Both the position numbers and the translations under genes were made by a program. DNA of 64,000 nt from an uncultured Bacteroidales bacterium (GTDB lineage: Bacteria; Bacteroidota; Bacteroidia; Bacteroidales; UBA932), in the NCBI GenBank assembly GCA_944326265.1, contig CALVDE010000002.1, positions 1 to 64,000 on the forward strand, in the 5' to 3' direction. Positions 7,916 through 15,743 of this stretch are shown here, piece after piece; the stretch's first letter is position 1; each line of letters starts with the position of its first letter. Below the pieces are notes generated by a model, which saw nothing but the letters and a program-made list of their open reading frames with translations, ran no database searches and was not told where the DNA came from.

Positions 7916-9312
7916 ATATCACTATTAAATACGAGCCTGCCGCAACGACAAGAGAGTTTGGGCATTATATCCTATCGTTCACGGGACTTGAAGGAACAGA
8001 ATATTCTGTAAAACTGAAATTCTGTTTTGACGAGTTGAGGAGTATGGCACAGGATACGTGTTCCATAGCGTTCGATTTTTTGGTATTCTCATTGTCTGTG
8101 TATAATGCCGATCGTGCTATAAGCAGGGCACTATATTCGGAAGAAGGATGGAGCAGGAGGATTAGATTAACGGTGCCCGTCCTGCATCTTTCTGAAATGA
8201 ATAATTCGAAGAATGCTTTGACTTCGGCTTTGAATTTCTTGACAGGTGATGACTGGGTGTTGAATTTTGAACAGGCAGAGCCATATCAAATGGACCAAGA
8301 ATTGCCTATAGTTGACCGTTCTATATACGGTAGAGTGTCATTATTCTCTGGTGGGTTGGATTCATTGATTGGGTTTGTTGATGGTTGTGCATCATTGCAA
8401 GCTGATAAGAAGGTGCTGCTTGTGTCACATAAGGAACTTGGAAAAGAGTGGTCAGACCAAATAAGAATATTGGAAGATTGCAAGGCGCACCAGATTTTTA
8501 CGGGCAAATATGAACAATTATTAGTCAATGCCGGTATCAACAATCAAGGATGGATTAGTCAAAGGGCAGTATGCGAAGGAACTTTTAGGGCACGCTCCAT
8601 CTTATTCATAGGGGCTGGAATATATTGTGCTCATGCCATCAATCCGCAGATGCCGCTGATTATCCCTGAGAACGGGACAATCTCACTCAATATCCCTCTT
8701 GACCAAGGGCGACGAAGTGCTTGCAGTACGAGAACAACACATCCTGTGTTTTTGAAGAGACTACAAGAGGCACTTACTCTTATGGGTATTAACAACAAGT
8801 TGGAGAATCCTTATCAGTTGAAGTCTAAAGCAGATATGATGATGGATTGTTGTGAAGACTCTGCAAAGAAGGCTGCTTTGGCGGTGCTGTATAAAGATTC
8901 ATGTTCTTGTGCTAAAAGGTCACATAAAAAATCGTGGAAGCGAAGGAGGGATAAGAATGGTAAACCCATTCTTCATTGTGGCTTCTGTCTGCCTTGTATC
9001 TACAGACGTATTGCTCTGGATGCTGTGGGCTGGGGAAAGAAGGAACCAGTTGGTGTAAATGTATTTAATGTTAATGAGATCGGGCTTTCAAATCCAGAAA
9101 TTAGAAAAAGCAGAGACTTTAAAGCCTTGCTCTATTTCTTGAGGGAACGATATAACAGGGATACCATAGAGGGTGAACTCATTGCTAATGGAGTGTATGA
9201 GAAACAGGAATTGGAAGAATATGCTACATTCTTGTTGAATTCTTACAACCAAGTAAAGGCATGGGTCGGTAAATATGGTAATGAACAAATAAAACGTCTT
9301 GCTGGCATATGA
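7903..9312 (+). CDS. qatC: QatC, QueC-like ATP-dependent enzyme of the Qat system
   Basis: This 469-residue protein has an N-terminal extension of about 140 residues, then a QueC-like domain with PP-loop SGGLDS (149-154). A C-terminal zinc-binding cysteine set includes HCGFCLPCIYRR. Ordinary QueC (about 220 residues) makes the queuosine precursor preQ0. The size, N-terminal domain and position between qatB and qatD assign this one to Qat immunity instead. The family activates a 7-deazaguanine acid with ATP; in Qat the acceptor is thought to be the QatB N-terminus. It overlaps qatB by 13 bases and qatD by 4, so the genes are translationally linked. Confidence 0.85.
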   Translation: MEAVNITIKYEPAATTREFGHYILSFTGLEGTEYSVKLKFCFDELRSMAQDTCSIAFDFLVFSLSVYNADRAISRALYSEEGWSRRIRLTVPVLHLSEMNNSKNALTSALNFLTGDDWVLNFEQAEPYQMDQELPIVDRSIYGRVSLFSGGLDSLIGFVDGCASLQADKKVLLVSHKELGKEWSDQIRILEDCKAHQIFTGKYEQLLVNAGINNQGWISQRAVCEGTFRARSILFIGAGIYCAHAINPQMPLIIPENGTISLNIPLDQGRRSACSTRTTHPVFLKRLQEALTLMGINNKLENPYQLKSKADMMMDCCEDSAKKAALAVLYKDSCSCAKRSHKKSWKRRRDKNGKPILHCGFCLPCIYRRIALDAVGWGKKEPVGVNVFNVNEIGLSNPEIRKSRDFKALLYFLRERYNRDTIEGELIANGVYEKQELEEYATFLLNSYNQVKAWVGKYGNEQIKRLAGI

Positions 9313-9998
9313 TTATTGACACGCATTGTCATTTTGATATGATGTCTCAACCAGAAGCCTACATTAGGCAGAAGGAATTGGCAGGTGACATCGTGATTGG
9401 CATGACCAATCTGCCGTCTCACTTTGAAATGGGCTTTCCTTATGTAAAAGAATTTAGACATATCAGATTGGCTTTGGGATTACATCCATTACTGGCGACT
9501 GAAAGCAAGAAAGAGATGCCGCTTTTTAAAAGGCTTGTTAACCAAACTTCATATATTGGTGAGATTGGACTGGATTTTTCAAAAGAGGGAATTACGACAA
9601 AGGATGAACAGGTGGCAGTCCTTCGTGAGTTGCTATCTACTATTAGTGGCAAAATAAAAATAGTCAGTGTACACTCACGTAAGGCAGAGAGGGAAATGGT
9701 GGATTTACTACGCGAATATGAAATTGAAAATGTCATTTTCCATTGGTATAGCGGTCCTATTGATTTAATCACACCCATATTGGACATGGGCTTCTATTTT
9801 TCTGTCAATGAGGCCATGTGTATATCGAAGAATGGGAAAGCAATTATTGAGAGAATACCACGTGACCGAATACTCACTGAAACAGATGCTCCGTATAATG
9901 AAAGGACAGATATTCAAAATGTTCTACATTATTTGAAGATGGAAAACACTGAAGTTCAACTAAATTTTATGAGATTGTTAAAACGTATTAAGGCATAG
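9309..9998 (+). CDS. qatD: QatD, TatD-like metal-dependent nuclease of the Qat system
   Basis: This 229-residue TatD-family protein keeps every metal-binding motif: DTHCHFD (H6, H8), GEIGLDF (Glu), SVHSRKA (His), FHWYSG (His) and ETDAPY (Asp). It is therefore expected to be an active hydrolase, as in TatD DNases, though somewhat shorter than housekeeping TatD (about 260). It overlaps qatC by 4 bases (ATGA) and completes qatABCD. The TAG stop is followed after one base by an ATG opening a 23-codon ORF that leads into the CHAT gene, suggesting transcription continues. Confidence 0.85.
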   Translation: MIIDTHCHFDMMSQPEAYIRQKELAGDIVIGMTNLPSHFEMGFPYVKEFRHIRLALGLHPLLATESKKEMPLFKRLVNQTSYIGEIGLDFSKEGITTKDEQVAVLRELLSTISGKIKIVSVHSRKAEREMVDLLREYEIENVIFHWYSGPIDLITPILDMGFYFSVNEAMCISKNGKAIIERIPRDRILTETDAPYNERTDIQNVLHYLKMENTEVQLNFMRLLKRIKA

Positions 9999-9999
9999 T

Positions 10000-10071
10000 A
10001 TGAATCAAGTGAGTTTGAACAATCATATCGTTAATCCGAAGTCGGTAATAGACATAAAGATATGGGATTGA
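10000..10071 (+). other. 23-codon ORF bridging qatD and the CHAT gene
   Basis: An ATG one base after the qatD stop opens MNQVSLNNHIVNPKSVIDIK and ends 10 bases inside the CHAT ORF. It could be a leader peptide that couples CHAT translation to qatD. Alternatively it could be the true N-terminus of the CHAT protein, separated by a one- or two-base frame error near 10055. The two reading frames meet smoothly (NPKSVIDIK then GLIDPTYG), which favours the second idea, but the sequence alone cannot decide. Confidence 0.35.
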
Positions 10072-12260
10072 TAGATCCGACATACGGCATTATTCACTAT
10101 TTTGTGATGCTGGGTAGGAGAACGGATCCTAATCCCATAGCTACACTTCCGCCCTTATGTATGAGGCATAGCTTACTTCAATATTTGACGAGCCTGCCTC
10201 ATAACGTGTATCATTATCTGCAAGGTTGTGACTATTTGCAGAGGGTGATGTTATCTGGTGCAAAAAGCGGATTAGAAGTAGATTTCATATTTAATGACTC
10301 TATAGAAGAACCATCATTGAGCATGGTGCTTTCTAATGGGTTGAATGTGTTCCTAATCTGCACCAATAACGATGAGGAATTGATTGAGATGAACATCAGC
10401 CTATCGAGGGTGTGTAATAAGAATTGTCTTTTCTGGATAGACGAAGAAAAGAAGGAGAAGTTTATCATGCCGTCGGTTGTGACAACAGCTGAGGAATTTT
10501 GGGATTTCTTATTTGAGTATTCACAACCGCTAATGAAAGATATTGAAGCTCCGCTTTGCGTGCCTCTTTGCGGTGGTAGTGTTGAATTCCCATATTTTAA
10601 GCCTGCTAACATCACTTTCTTTACCTTGGCATCTGCCTTGGGAAACTGGGGTATAGGTTCTTACATCATTAGCCACAAAGAAATAGAGATACTGAAAGCA
10701 AAGACGCAAGAGGCTTTGGCAGACATGTATGGATGGAAAAGGCAGGAAAAAGCCGTTGATATTTTAAGCCAGCTATACGGATTATGTCAAGATGCTTTTA
10801 GTACGGCTTCTGGCAAAACTACAGGGTTCTCAGATCAGAACTATCCCCCAATTGTAATTGCAGCACCATACACTACGAAAGATGTTAGGGATTTGTTCAA
10901 AACGATGGCTAAAAGCGAGAAACAACTTCAGTTAATAGACAAAGTGGTAGAAATGGAACAGACACCCAACTACTGCTATGATGTCAATGCAGAAAATGTA
11001 GGGAATGATTTTCGAAAGACAGACACCTTTATCAGACTCTTCCACGCTAGTAGGCTGGACTTTTTAGACATTGTGGCCAATTTACATTGCTCATTCCGTT
11101 TTTCCCCCTATTTACGGTTACCTTTGGTCTGTAAAAGTCTTAATACAGCATTGTCGTTTGTAAGTGCAAAGAACAATGGGCAGTTGGCCTATTCTAAGGA
11201 CCGCATGGTTTACAATAAAGTCATCCACAAAGTTGGAAAGACGATGGCGCAAAAGCTGTTGGCCCCTAAGACGGCAAAGATGCTGGAAAAGATGCCTGCA
11301 CAGATAGTGGCCATGACAGACCTCCCGATAGAGTGGATGGAAGTGAATGGAATACCACTTGGCTTTACGCACGATGTTTGCCGTATGCCAGAAACACCAT
11401 CTTCCGGAATGTTGACCCATTACGGCATAGCAAGGTTTTCAAATTTTTACAGGATACCAGAGGATATTTTGTCGAGAACTCTTGTGGTGTATGGTTGTAG
11501 GGAAGATGCGTTTAAGGAATGGCAAGACAAAGCGGATGTCTGTACCCAGGCATTAGGTGCTAAAACTGTTGTTTGTCAGAGCCTAGATGAGTTTGAAAAG
11601 GCTGTTAAGAAGCATAAGCCGGACTTATTGATTATTGATACTCACGGCGGAACTGATTTATCAAATCATCAGAGTTATATTTACATGGGTGACGAAAAGG
11701 TGTACCCCAAAGATATATCAATACGAGGGATTTCCGCCAGACTGGTGTTTATCTCTGCGTGTAACACAGCTCCATGCTATAATGATGTTAATACTGTTGC
11801 CAATGCACTTTTGGAAGTGGGCGCATCAGCAGTAACTTCTTCATATTTGCCATTGGATGTTGTGGAATCATCTACTCTGTATATACGTATACTTAATCAA
11901 CTGAACCAAGCTGCTCAGCAGGATATACACCGAAACTGGCTGGCCTTTATTTCACATATGCTAAGGACGTCTTTTATCATGACACCACTTGTGGAAAATG
12001 CCCAAAAGGATAATCCAGAACCAATGGATCCGATGCTAACAGGTAAGGTAAACACGTTATCGATGTATTTCGAGAAGAGGGCAGAGCTATACAGAAAGCT
12101 CAAGGCTGATGAGGACGTAGAAGGGCTGAAATATGATTTTTCGAAGGCAGTTCCTCATTATCTGATGTATACTACTACAGGTAGGGCGGATCTCATTATG
12201 TTTGAGTCGTCTATGAAGAAGAGGAAAGAAGAGTACGAGAAGATGATGCAAGGATTATGA
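10062..12260 (+). CDS. CHAT-domain (caspase-like) protease, Qat-linked
   Basis: This 732-residue protein has a C-terminal CHAT (caspase HetF associated with TPRs) fold. LLIIDTHGGTD places the catalytic His at 528 and LVFISACNTAP the catalytic Cys at 567; the strand pattern and the following ANALLEVGASAVTSS segment match the family. Both catalytic residues are present, so activity is plausible. The first 480 residues match no domain I can name; no TPR repeats or membrane segments are evident. In bacterial immunity CHAT proteases are released to cleave partners such as gasdermins, but no gasdermin or other obvious substrate is in this window. It follows qatD by 63 bases and overlaps the next ORF by 4, so it belongs to the same run. 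Confidence 0.75.
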   Translation: MGLIDPTYGIIHYFVMLGRRTDPNPIATLPPLCMRHSLLQYLTSLPHNVYHYLQGCDYLQRVMLSGAKSGLEVDFIFNDSIEEPSLSMVLSNGLNVFLICTNNDEELIEMNISLSRVCNKNCLFWIDEEKKEKFIMPSVVTTAEEFWDFLFEYSQPLMKDIEAPLCVPLCGGSVEFPYFKPANITFFTLASALGNWGIGSYIISHKEIEILKAKTQEALADMYGWKRQEKAVDILSQLYGLCQDAFSTASGKTTGFSDQNYPPIVIAAPYTTKDVRDLFKTMAKSEKQLQLIDKVVEMEQTPNYCYDVNAENVGNDFRKTDTFIRLFHASRLDFLDIVANLHCSFRFSPYLRLPLVCKSLNTALSFVSAKNNGQLAYSKDRMVYNKVIHKVGKTMAQKLLAPKTAKMLEKMPAQIVAMTDLPIEWMEVNGIPLGFTHDVCRMPETPSSGMLTHYGIARFSNFYRIPEDILSRTLVVYGCREDAFKEWQDKADVCTQALGAKTVVCQSLDEFEKAVKKHKPDLLIIDTHGGTDLSNHQSYIYMGDEKVYPKDISIRGISARLVFISACNTAPCYNDVNTVANALLEVGASAVTSSYLPLDVVESSTLYIRILNQLNQAAQQDIHRNWLAFISHMLRTSFIMTPLVENAQKDNPEPMDPMLTGKVNTLSMYFEKRAELYRKLKADEDVEGLKYDFSKAVPHYLMYTTTGRADLIMFESSMKKRKEEYEKMMQGL

Positions 12261-12559
12261 CGCAAGATCAAAGGTGGCAAATTAGGTTTGATGAGGTGAT
12301 GAACTTCATGGAGAAAGAGCATAGAAAGCCTTCTAAGTACTATCCTAAGGACATACCGTATGTCTTAAGTGTCCATTTATACTACCATGGTGTGATATTG
12401 CATAATAATGAGTGCGAGTCATATATGGAAAGCATTTTGTCACATCCATTAATTTCCATCCATCTTGTTCCAGATCCCCTGGAAATACGAAATATGATTG
12501 ATTATCAAAGCATATATTATAAACACTTGAAATGTTATTTGGAGACAATCTTATGTTGA
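12257..12559 (+). pseudogene. Truncated helicase-associated-domain gene, chimeric 3' part
   Basis: The ORF starts in the CHAT stop (ATGA overlap). Residues 3-30 (QDQRWQIRFDEV, then EKEHRKPSKY) resemble one helicase-associated (HA) domain repeat, found in Bacteroidetes proteins with many such units. After about residue 31 the similarity ends, because the remaining codons are simply the antisense of the metallo-beta-lactamase-fold gene on the other strand. The likely history is a deletion that joined the 5' end of an HA-domain gene to the 3' part of an unrelated gene at about 12,347. The 100-residue product is therefore probably not functional. Confidence 0.6.
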
Positions 12560-13316
12560 AGGTTTTAATATCCGGATATAGTATTCGTATATTGTTATTA
12601 CTATTGCAACTAAACGGTTCTATTATCCGCACACGTAGTCTATTTAGGTTTGATAATAAGTTATTATAGTTATGACTTGCTATGCGATACTTAAAATTAA
12701 CATAAACAACCGTATGATTGTCTATTAATTCATTATATATGTAATAATTGATCCCGGAATAATGATCGTAATGAGGATGAGTTAACATTACAACATCAAT
12801 ATGAATAGGACCAACCAATTGAAACTTTTGTTTAATATGCTTTAAACAGTCATCAATATTTGCACGGTAATAATGATGTGAGACAAAATCATAATCAGAA
12901 CAATCAACCATCCATATATGTACCCGGTTATTAGCTTTGAAAACTATCAATGAATGGTTTCCATGTCCTACATTTATGTGATATGTATATAATGTTGAGA
13001 TATTATCGAATATATCTTGTGGCAACTCTCTTTGTGTTTGCACCAAGCTCTCTGCCAGTTCTTCATAGCGCTTTCTAATCTGTGACACACGGAGGTCTTC
13101 ATTGGCAATCTGATATTCTTCGTTACCAAAAGCATACACATATGTACCTTCTCGAATAACTTCTTTCCACTTCGGATCAACCAGCTTTCTGACATACCAT
13201 TTAAAATCCCTATTTGCTAATTCCCATTTTCTGATATTTTTAGGAATATATTGCAATAAGACTATTGTGCTTTCTTCAAACTGCTTAACACTTTCGATAT
13301 AATACAAATCTTTCAT
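12345..13316 (-). pseudogene. Metallo-beta-lactamase-fold hydrolase, 3'-truncated
   Basis: From the ATG at 13316 the protein is 323 residues. Its N-terminal domain (VKQFEESTIVLLQYIPKNIR) is followed by an MBL domain with THPHYDH (H180, H182, D184, H185). Further zinc-site motifs are FPGDLE and the C-terminal AISHHGSINGH. It resembles ComEC-C-like MBL proteins of Bacteroidetes defence islands. The family normally continues 60-80 residues beyond the SHHGS motif; here it stops after TVCP at the junction with the HA-domain fragment. An upstream in-frame ATG at 13433 would add 39 residues that do not look conserved. Loss of the tail probably destabilises the fold, but this is inference. Confidence 0.65.
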
Positions 13317-13449
13317 AATCTCATAAAAAATTATTGCTTGAATATAAAAAAAATAATCAAAATTCATCAATGTATCCGATGAATTTATTGTGACAATCTG
13401 GGAAACAAAATTTATCCAAACAAACCGCGTCATCCAAGGCCATAAAACA

Positions 13450-13488
13450 CCAGCGAGACAAACAAATTGTCTTTGTTCATCTCGCTGG
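13450..13488 (-). terminator. Hairpin terminator downstream of the DUF2795 gene
   Basis: CCAGCGAGA (13450-13458) pairs perfectly with TCTCGCTGG (13480-13488). On the minus strand it is followed by TGTTTTAT. It lies 31 bases after the DUF2795 stop and marks the right edge of the AT-rich island. Confidence 0.55.
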
Positions 13489-13518
13489 AATTAAACTGTT
13501 TAATCCGTTAAATGGATC

Positions 13519-13740
13519 CTAATATTCCTCCTCGTTGAAGAAGAAGTCCTCCTTGCTGGGATAGTCGGGCCAGATCTCCTCTATGCTTTCGTAGACCTCG
13601 CCGTCATCCTCAAGGTCTTCCAGGTTCTCAATGACCTCCAGAGGGGCTCCCGAGCGGGTAGCGTAGTCTATCAGTTCGTCTTTGGTTGCGGGCCAGGGAG
13701 CGTCTTCGAGCTTCGAGGCCAATTCAAGTGTCCAATACAT
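13519..13740 (-). CDS. DUF2795 family small acidic protein
   Basis: This 73-residue protein matches the short DUF2795 proteins conserved across Bacteroidetes: WPATKDELIDYATRSGAP followed by an acidic tail rich in Glu and Asp. Its function is unknown; the family has a helical, possibly nucleic-acid-binding fold. It is the first core-genome gene to the right of the defence island. A TATCTTTG box (13769-13776, minus strand) lies about 30 bases before the start and fits the Bacteroidetes -7 consensus. Confidence 0.85.
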   Translation of the reverse strand: MYWTLELASKLEDAPWPATKDELIDYATRSGAPLEVIENLEDLEDDGEVYESIEEIWPDYPSKEDFFFNEEEY

Positions 13741-13768
13741 AGTCTCAATGCATTTTTATTTTGGTCGG

Positions 13769-13776
13769 CAAAGATA
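13769..13776 (-). promoter_or_regulatory. -7 promoter box for the DUF2795 gene
   Basis: TATCTTTG on the minus strand matches TAnnTTTG exactly and leaves a leader of about 25 bases to the ATG at 13740. Confidence 0.5.
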
Positions 13777-13788
13777 TACAAAAATCCT

Positions 13789-14319
13789 CTAGTCAATCCA
13801 AAAATCTTCTGAAATGTTATTGGCGTGGCACTGATAGCGTCCAAGAGTAAACAGCAGGTCCGACAGGCGGTTAAGATACCGTATCACGTCCATCACTTCC
13901 GGCCTGCGGTCATCAAGGGCGACACACGAACGCTCGCTTCGGCGGCAGACACATCTGGCGATATGGCAATGCGCGGCCGAAACCGGAGCCGACGGCAATA
14001 TGAAAGAGGTCATCGGCGGCATCTGCGCACTGAGTCTGTCAATCTCTTTCTCCAGGACTTCTATCTCGGTGTACGGGAAAGGTGTCAGCCTGGGATTCTC
14101 CATTTCTGATGCAATATGCGCCGAACCGGTCATAAGAACGGCCTGGACCCTGCGCAGAAACGCATCGTATCCGGGAATCTCGCAGCGCAGCAGACCGATG
14201 TAGGACACGAGCTCATCCATATCCCCGTATGCGCAGACTCTCATGGATGCCTTTGATACTCTCCTGCCTCCCACCAGGGAGGTCTCGCCCGTGTCACCTG
14301 TCTTTGTGTAAATTTTCAT
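13789..14319 (-). CDS. Cob(I)alamin adenosyltransferase, PduO type
   Basis: This 176-residue protein carries the PduO-type ATR signatures YTKTGDTGETSLVGGRRVSK at the N-terminus (ATP site) and CVCRRSERSCVAL with RYLNRLSDLLFTLGRY at the C-terminus. It transfers the adenosyl group of ATP to cob(I)alamin, making coenzyme B12. The length is normal. It lies 5 bases downstream of an ABC ATPase gene on the same strand and is probably co-transcribed with it, though no functional link is evident. Confidence 0.9.
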   Translation of the reverse strand: MKIYTKTGDTGETSLVGGRRVSKASMRVCAYGDMDELVSYIGLLRCEIPGYDAFLRRVQAVLMTGSAHIASEMENPRLTPFPYTEIEVLEKEIDRLSAQMPPMTSFILPSAPVSAAHCHIARCVCRRSERSCVALDDRRPEVMDVIRYLNRLSDLLFTLGRYQCHANNISEDFWID

Positions 14320-14324
14320 ATTAT

Positions 14325-15047
14325 TTATCTGGTATTAAAGGTTTTAGTGTATTCTGTATTTTCTTTGTCAGACTCCACCTTTCCGTCTCTGAGACGGATG
14401 ATGCGGTGGGCGTATGCAGCTATATCCTCCTCGTGCGTCACCACTATCACGGTATTGCCCCGGCTGTATATGTCATCAAATAGCCGCATTATCTCTATCG
14501 AGGTGTGGGTGTCGAGATTGCCGGTAGGTTCATCCGCAAGGATAATGGAAGGATTGTTTATCAGGGCCCGCGCCAGCGCCACCCTCTGTTTCTGACCACC
14601 GGAAAGCTCATTGGGCCTGTGTTCCATGCGCTCCGACAGGGCCACGCTCTCCAGGGCAGCTGCCGCTCTCTCTTTCCGCTCCTTCGCGGGTACTCCGGCA
14701 TAAACCATGGGCAGGGCGACATTCTCCAGCGCATTATACCTGGGAAGAAGGTTGAATGACTGGAATACGAAACCTATCTCACGGTTACGGACATCAGCCA
14801 GTTCTCCATCCTCCATCTCACTTACGTCCAACCCGTTGAGGACATATTTTCCACTGCTGGGAGAGTCCAGGCAGCCCAAAATGTTCATTAACGTGGATTT
14901 GCCGGAGCCGGAAGGCCCCATGATGGCCACATACTCGTTCTTGTAGACAGAAAGCGAGACCCCGTCCAAAGCCCTCACCTCCTGATTGCCGACCCGGTAT
15001 ATCCTGCGGATATCCTCAAGTCTGATAATCTCTTCCGCTTTCTCCAT
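14325..15047 (-). CDS. ABC transporter ATP-binding protein, MacB/LolD type
   Basis: This protein of about 240 residues has Walker [10 protein letters not shown], the signature [15 protein letters not shown], Walker [12 protein letters not shown] and an H-loop in VVTHEED. The overall pattern is that of MacB/LolD ATPases, which energise FtsX-like permeases that move lipoproteins or efflux substrates. No permease is adjacent, so its partner is elsewhere in the genome. I chose the ATG at 15047 ([12 protein letters not shown]), as it sits next to the conserved start; an ATG at 15059 is four codons earlier. Confidence 0.85.
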   Translation of the reverse strand: MEKAEEIIRLEDIRRIYRVGNQEVRALDGVSLSVYKNEYVAIMGPSGSGKSTLMNILGCLDSPSSGKYVLNGLDVSEMEDGELADVRNREIGFVFQSFNLLPRYNALENVALPMVYAGVPAKERKERAAAALESVALSERMEHRPNELSGGQKQRVALARALINNPSIILADEPTGNLDTHTSIEIMRLFDDIYSRGNTVIVVTHEEDIAAYAHRIIRLRDGKVESDKENTEYTKTFNTR

Positions 15048-15143
15048 ATACTGATGCATTAAATCCTAATCAGGCCCGAAAGTAATAATTAATTGGCAGT
15101 CTACAACATTTTACTTAATATTGCGTCCCAAATTTTTACGATT

Positions 15144-15743
15144 ATGGCATTCAAGAAGAAAGAAGAGTATGATTCTCAGACGACCGCAGAGCTGGCCGTC
15201 CATTACAAGGAGGTGCTGCGCCTTCTCGGAGAAGACCCGGAGCGCGAGGGGCTACTGAAGACCCCCGAAAGAGTGGCCAAGAGCATGCAGTTCCTGACTC
15301 AGGGCTACTATATGGACGGAGCCGAAATTCTGCGTTCGGCCATGTTCAAGGAAGACTACCGGCAGATGGTGGTAGTCAAGGACATCGAGCTGTACTCCAT
15401 GTGCGAGCATCATCTGCTGCCGTTTTACGGGAAGGCCCATGTAGCGTACATTCCCAACGGATATATAACAGGGCTGAGCAAGATTGCGCGGGTTGTCGAA
15501 TGCTATGCCCGCCGTCTGCAGGTCCAGGAAAGGCTGACTGTCCAGATCCGCGACTGCATCCAGGACACACTGCATCCGCTCGGAGTGGGTGTGGTAATCG
15601 AGGCATCACACATGTGCATGCAGATAAGGGGCGTACAGAAACAGAACTCCATCACCACCACCTCTGCATTCACCGGCGGTTTCCTCAAGGACGAGCGTAC
15701 CCGCAGCGAATTCATGCGTCTGATAGGAGTTTCTCTGCATTAG
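15144..15743 (+). CDS. folE: GTP cyclohydrolase I
   Basis: The 199-residue protein converts GTP to dihydroneopterin triphosphate, the first step of folate synthesis and, through QueD, of 7-deazapurines. Signatures include [19 protein letters not shown] (zinc cysteine and histidines), [20 protein letters not shown] and the second zinc cysteine in SHMCMQIRG. The start at 15144 ([10 protein letters not shown]) fits the family; a 17-codon upstream extension from 15093 is not conserved in appearance. The 3' end overlaps the convergent cca gene by 32 bases. Confidence 0.92.
   Translation: MAFKKKEEYDSQTTAELAVHYKEVLRLLGEDPEREGLLKTPERVAKSMQFLTQGYYMDGAEILRSAMFKEDYRQMVVVKDIELYSMCEHHLLPFYGKAHVAYIPNGYITGLSKIARVVECYARRLQVQERLTVQIRDCIQDTLHPLGVGVVIEASHMCMQIRGVQKQNSITTTSAFTGGFLKDERTRSEFMRLIGVSLH

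Noticed and set aside
7903-9312. QatC as a housekeeping QueC for queuosine synthesis
   Set aside because: It is twice the usual QueC length, has an extra N-terminal domain, and is translationally linked to qatB and qatD with no queuosine genes nearby.
9309-9998. QatD as an ordinary TatD housekeeping nuclease
   Set aside because: Its 4-base overlap with qatC and position at the end of qatABCD assign it to the defence system.
12353-12559. The C-terminal two thirds of the 100-residue ORF after the CHAT gene as a real protein domain
   Set aside because: It is the reverse strand of the MBL-fold coding sequence; only the first 31 codons look like protein-coding sequence.
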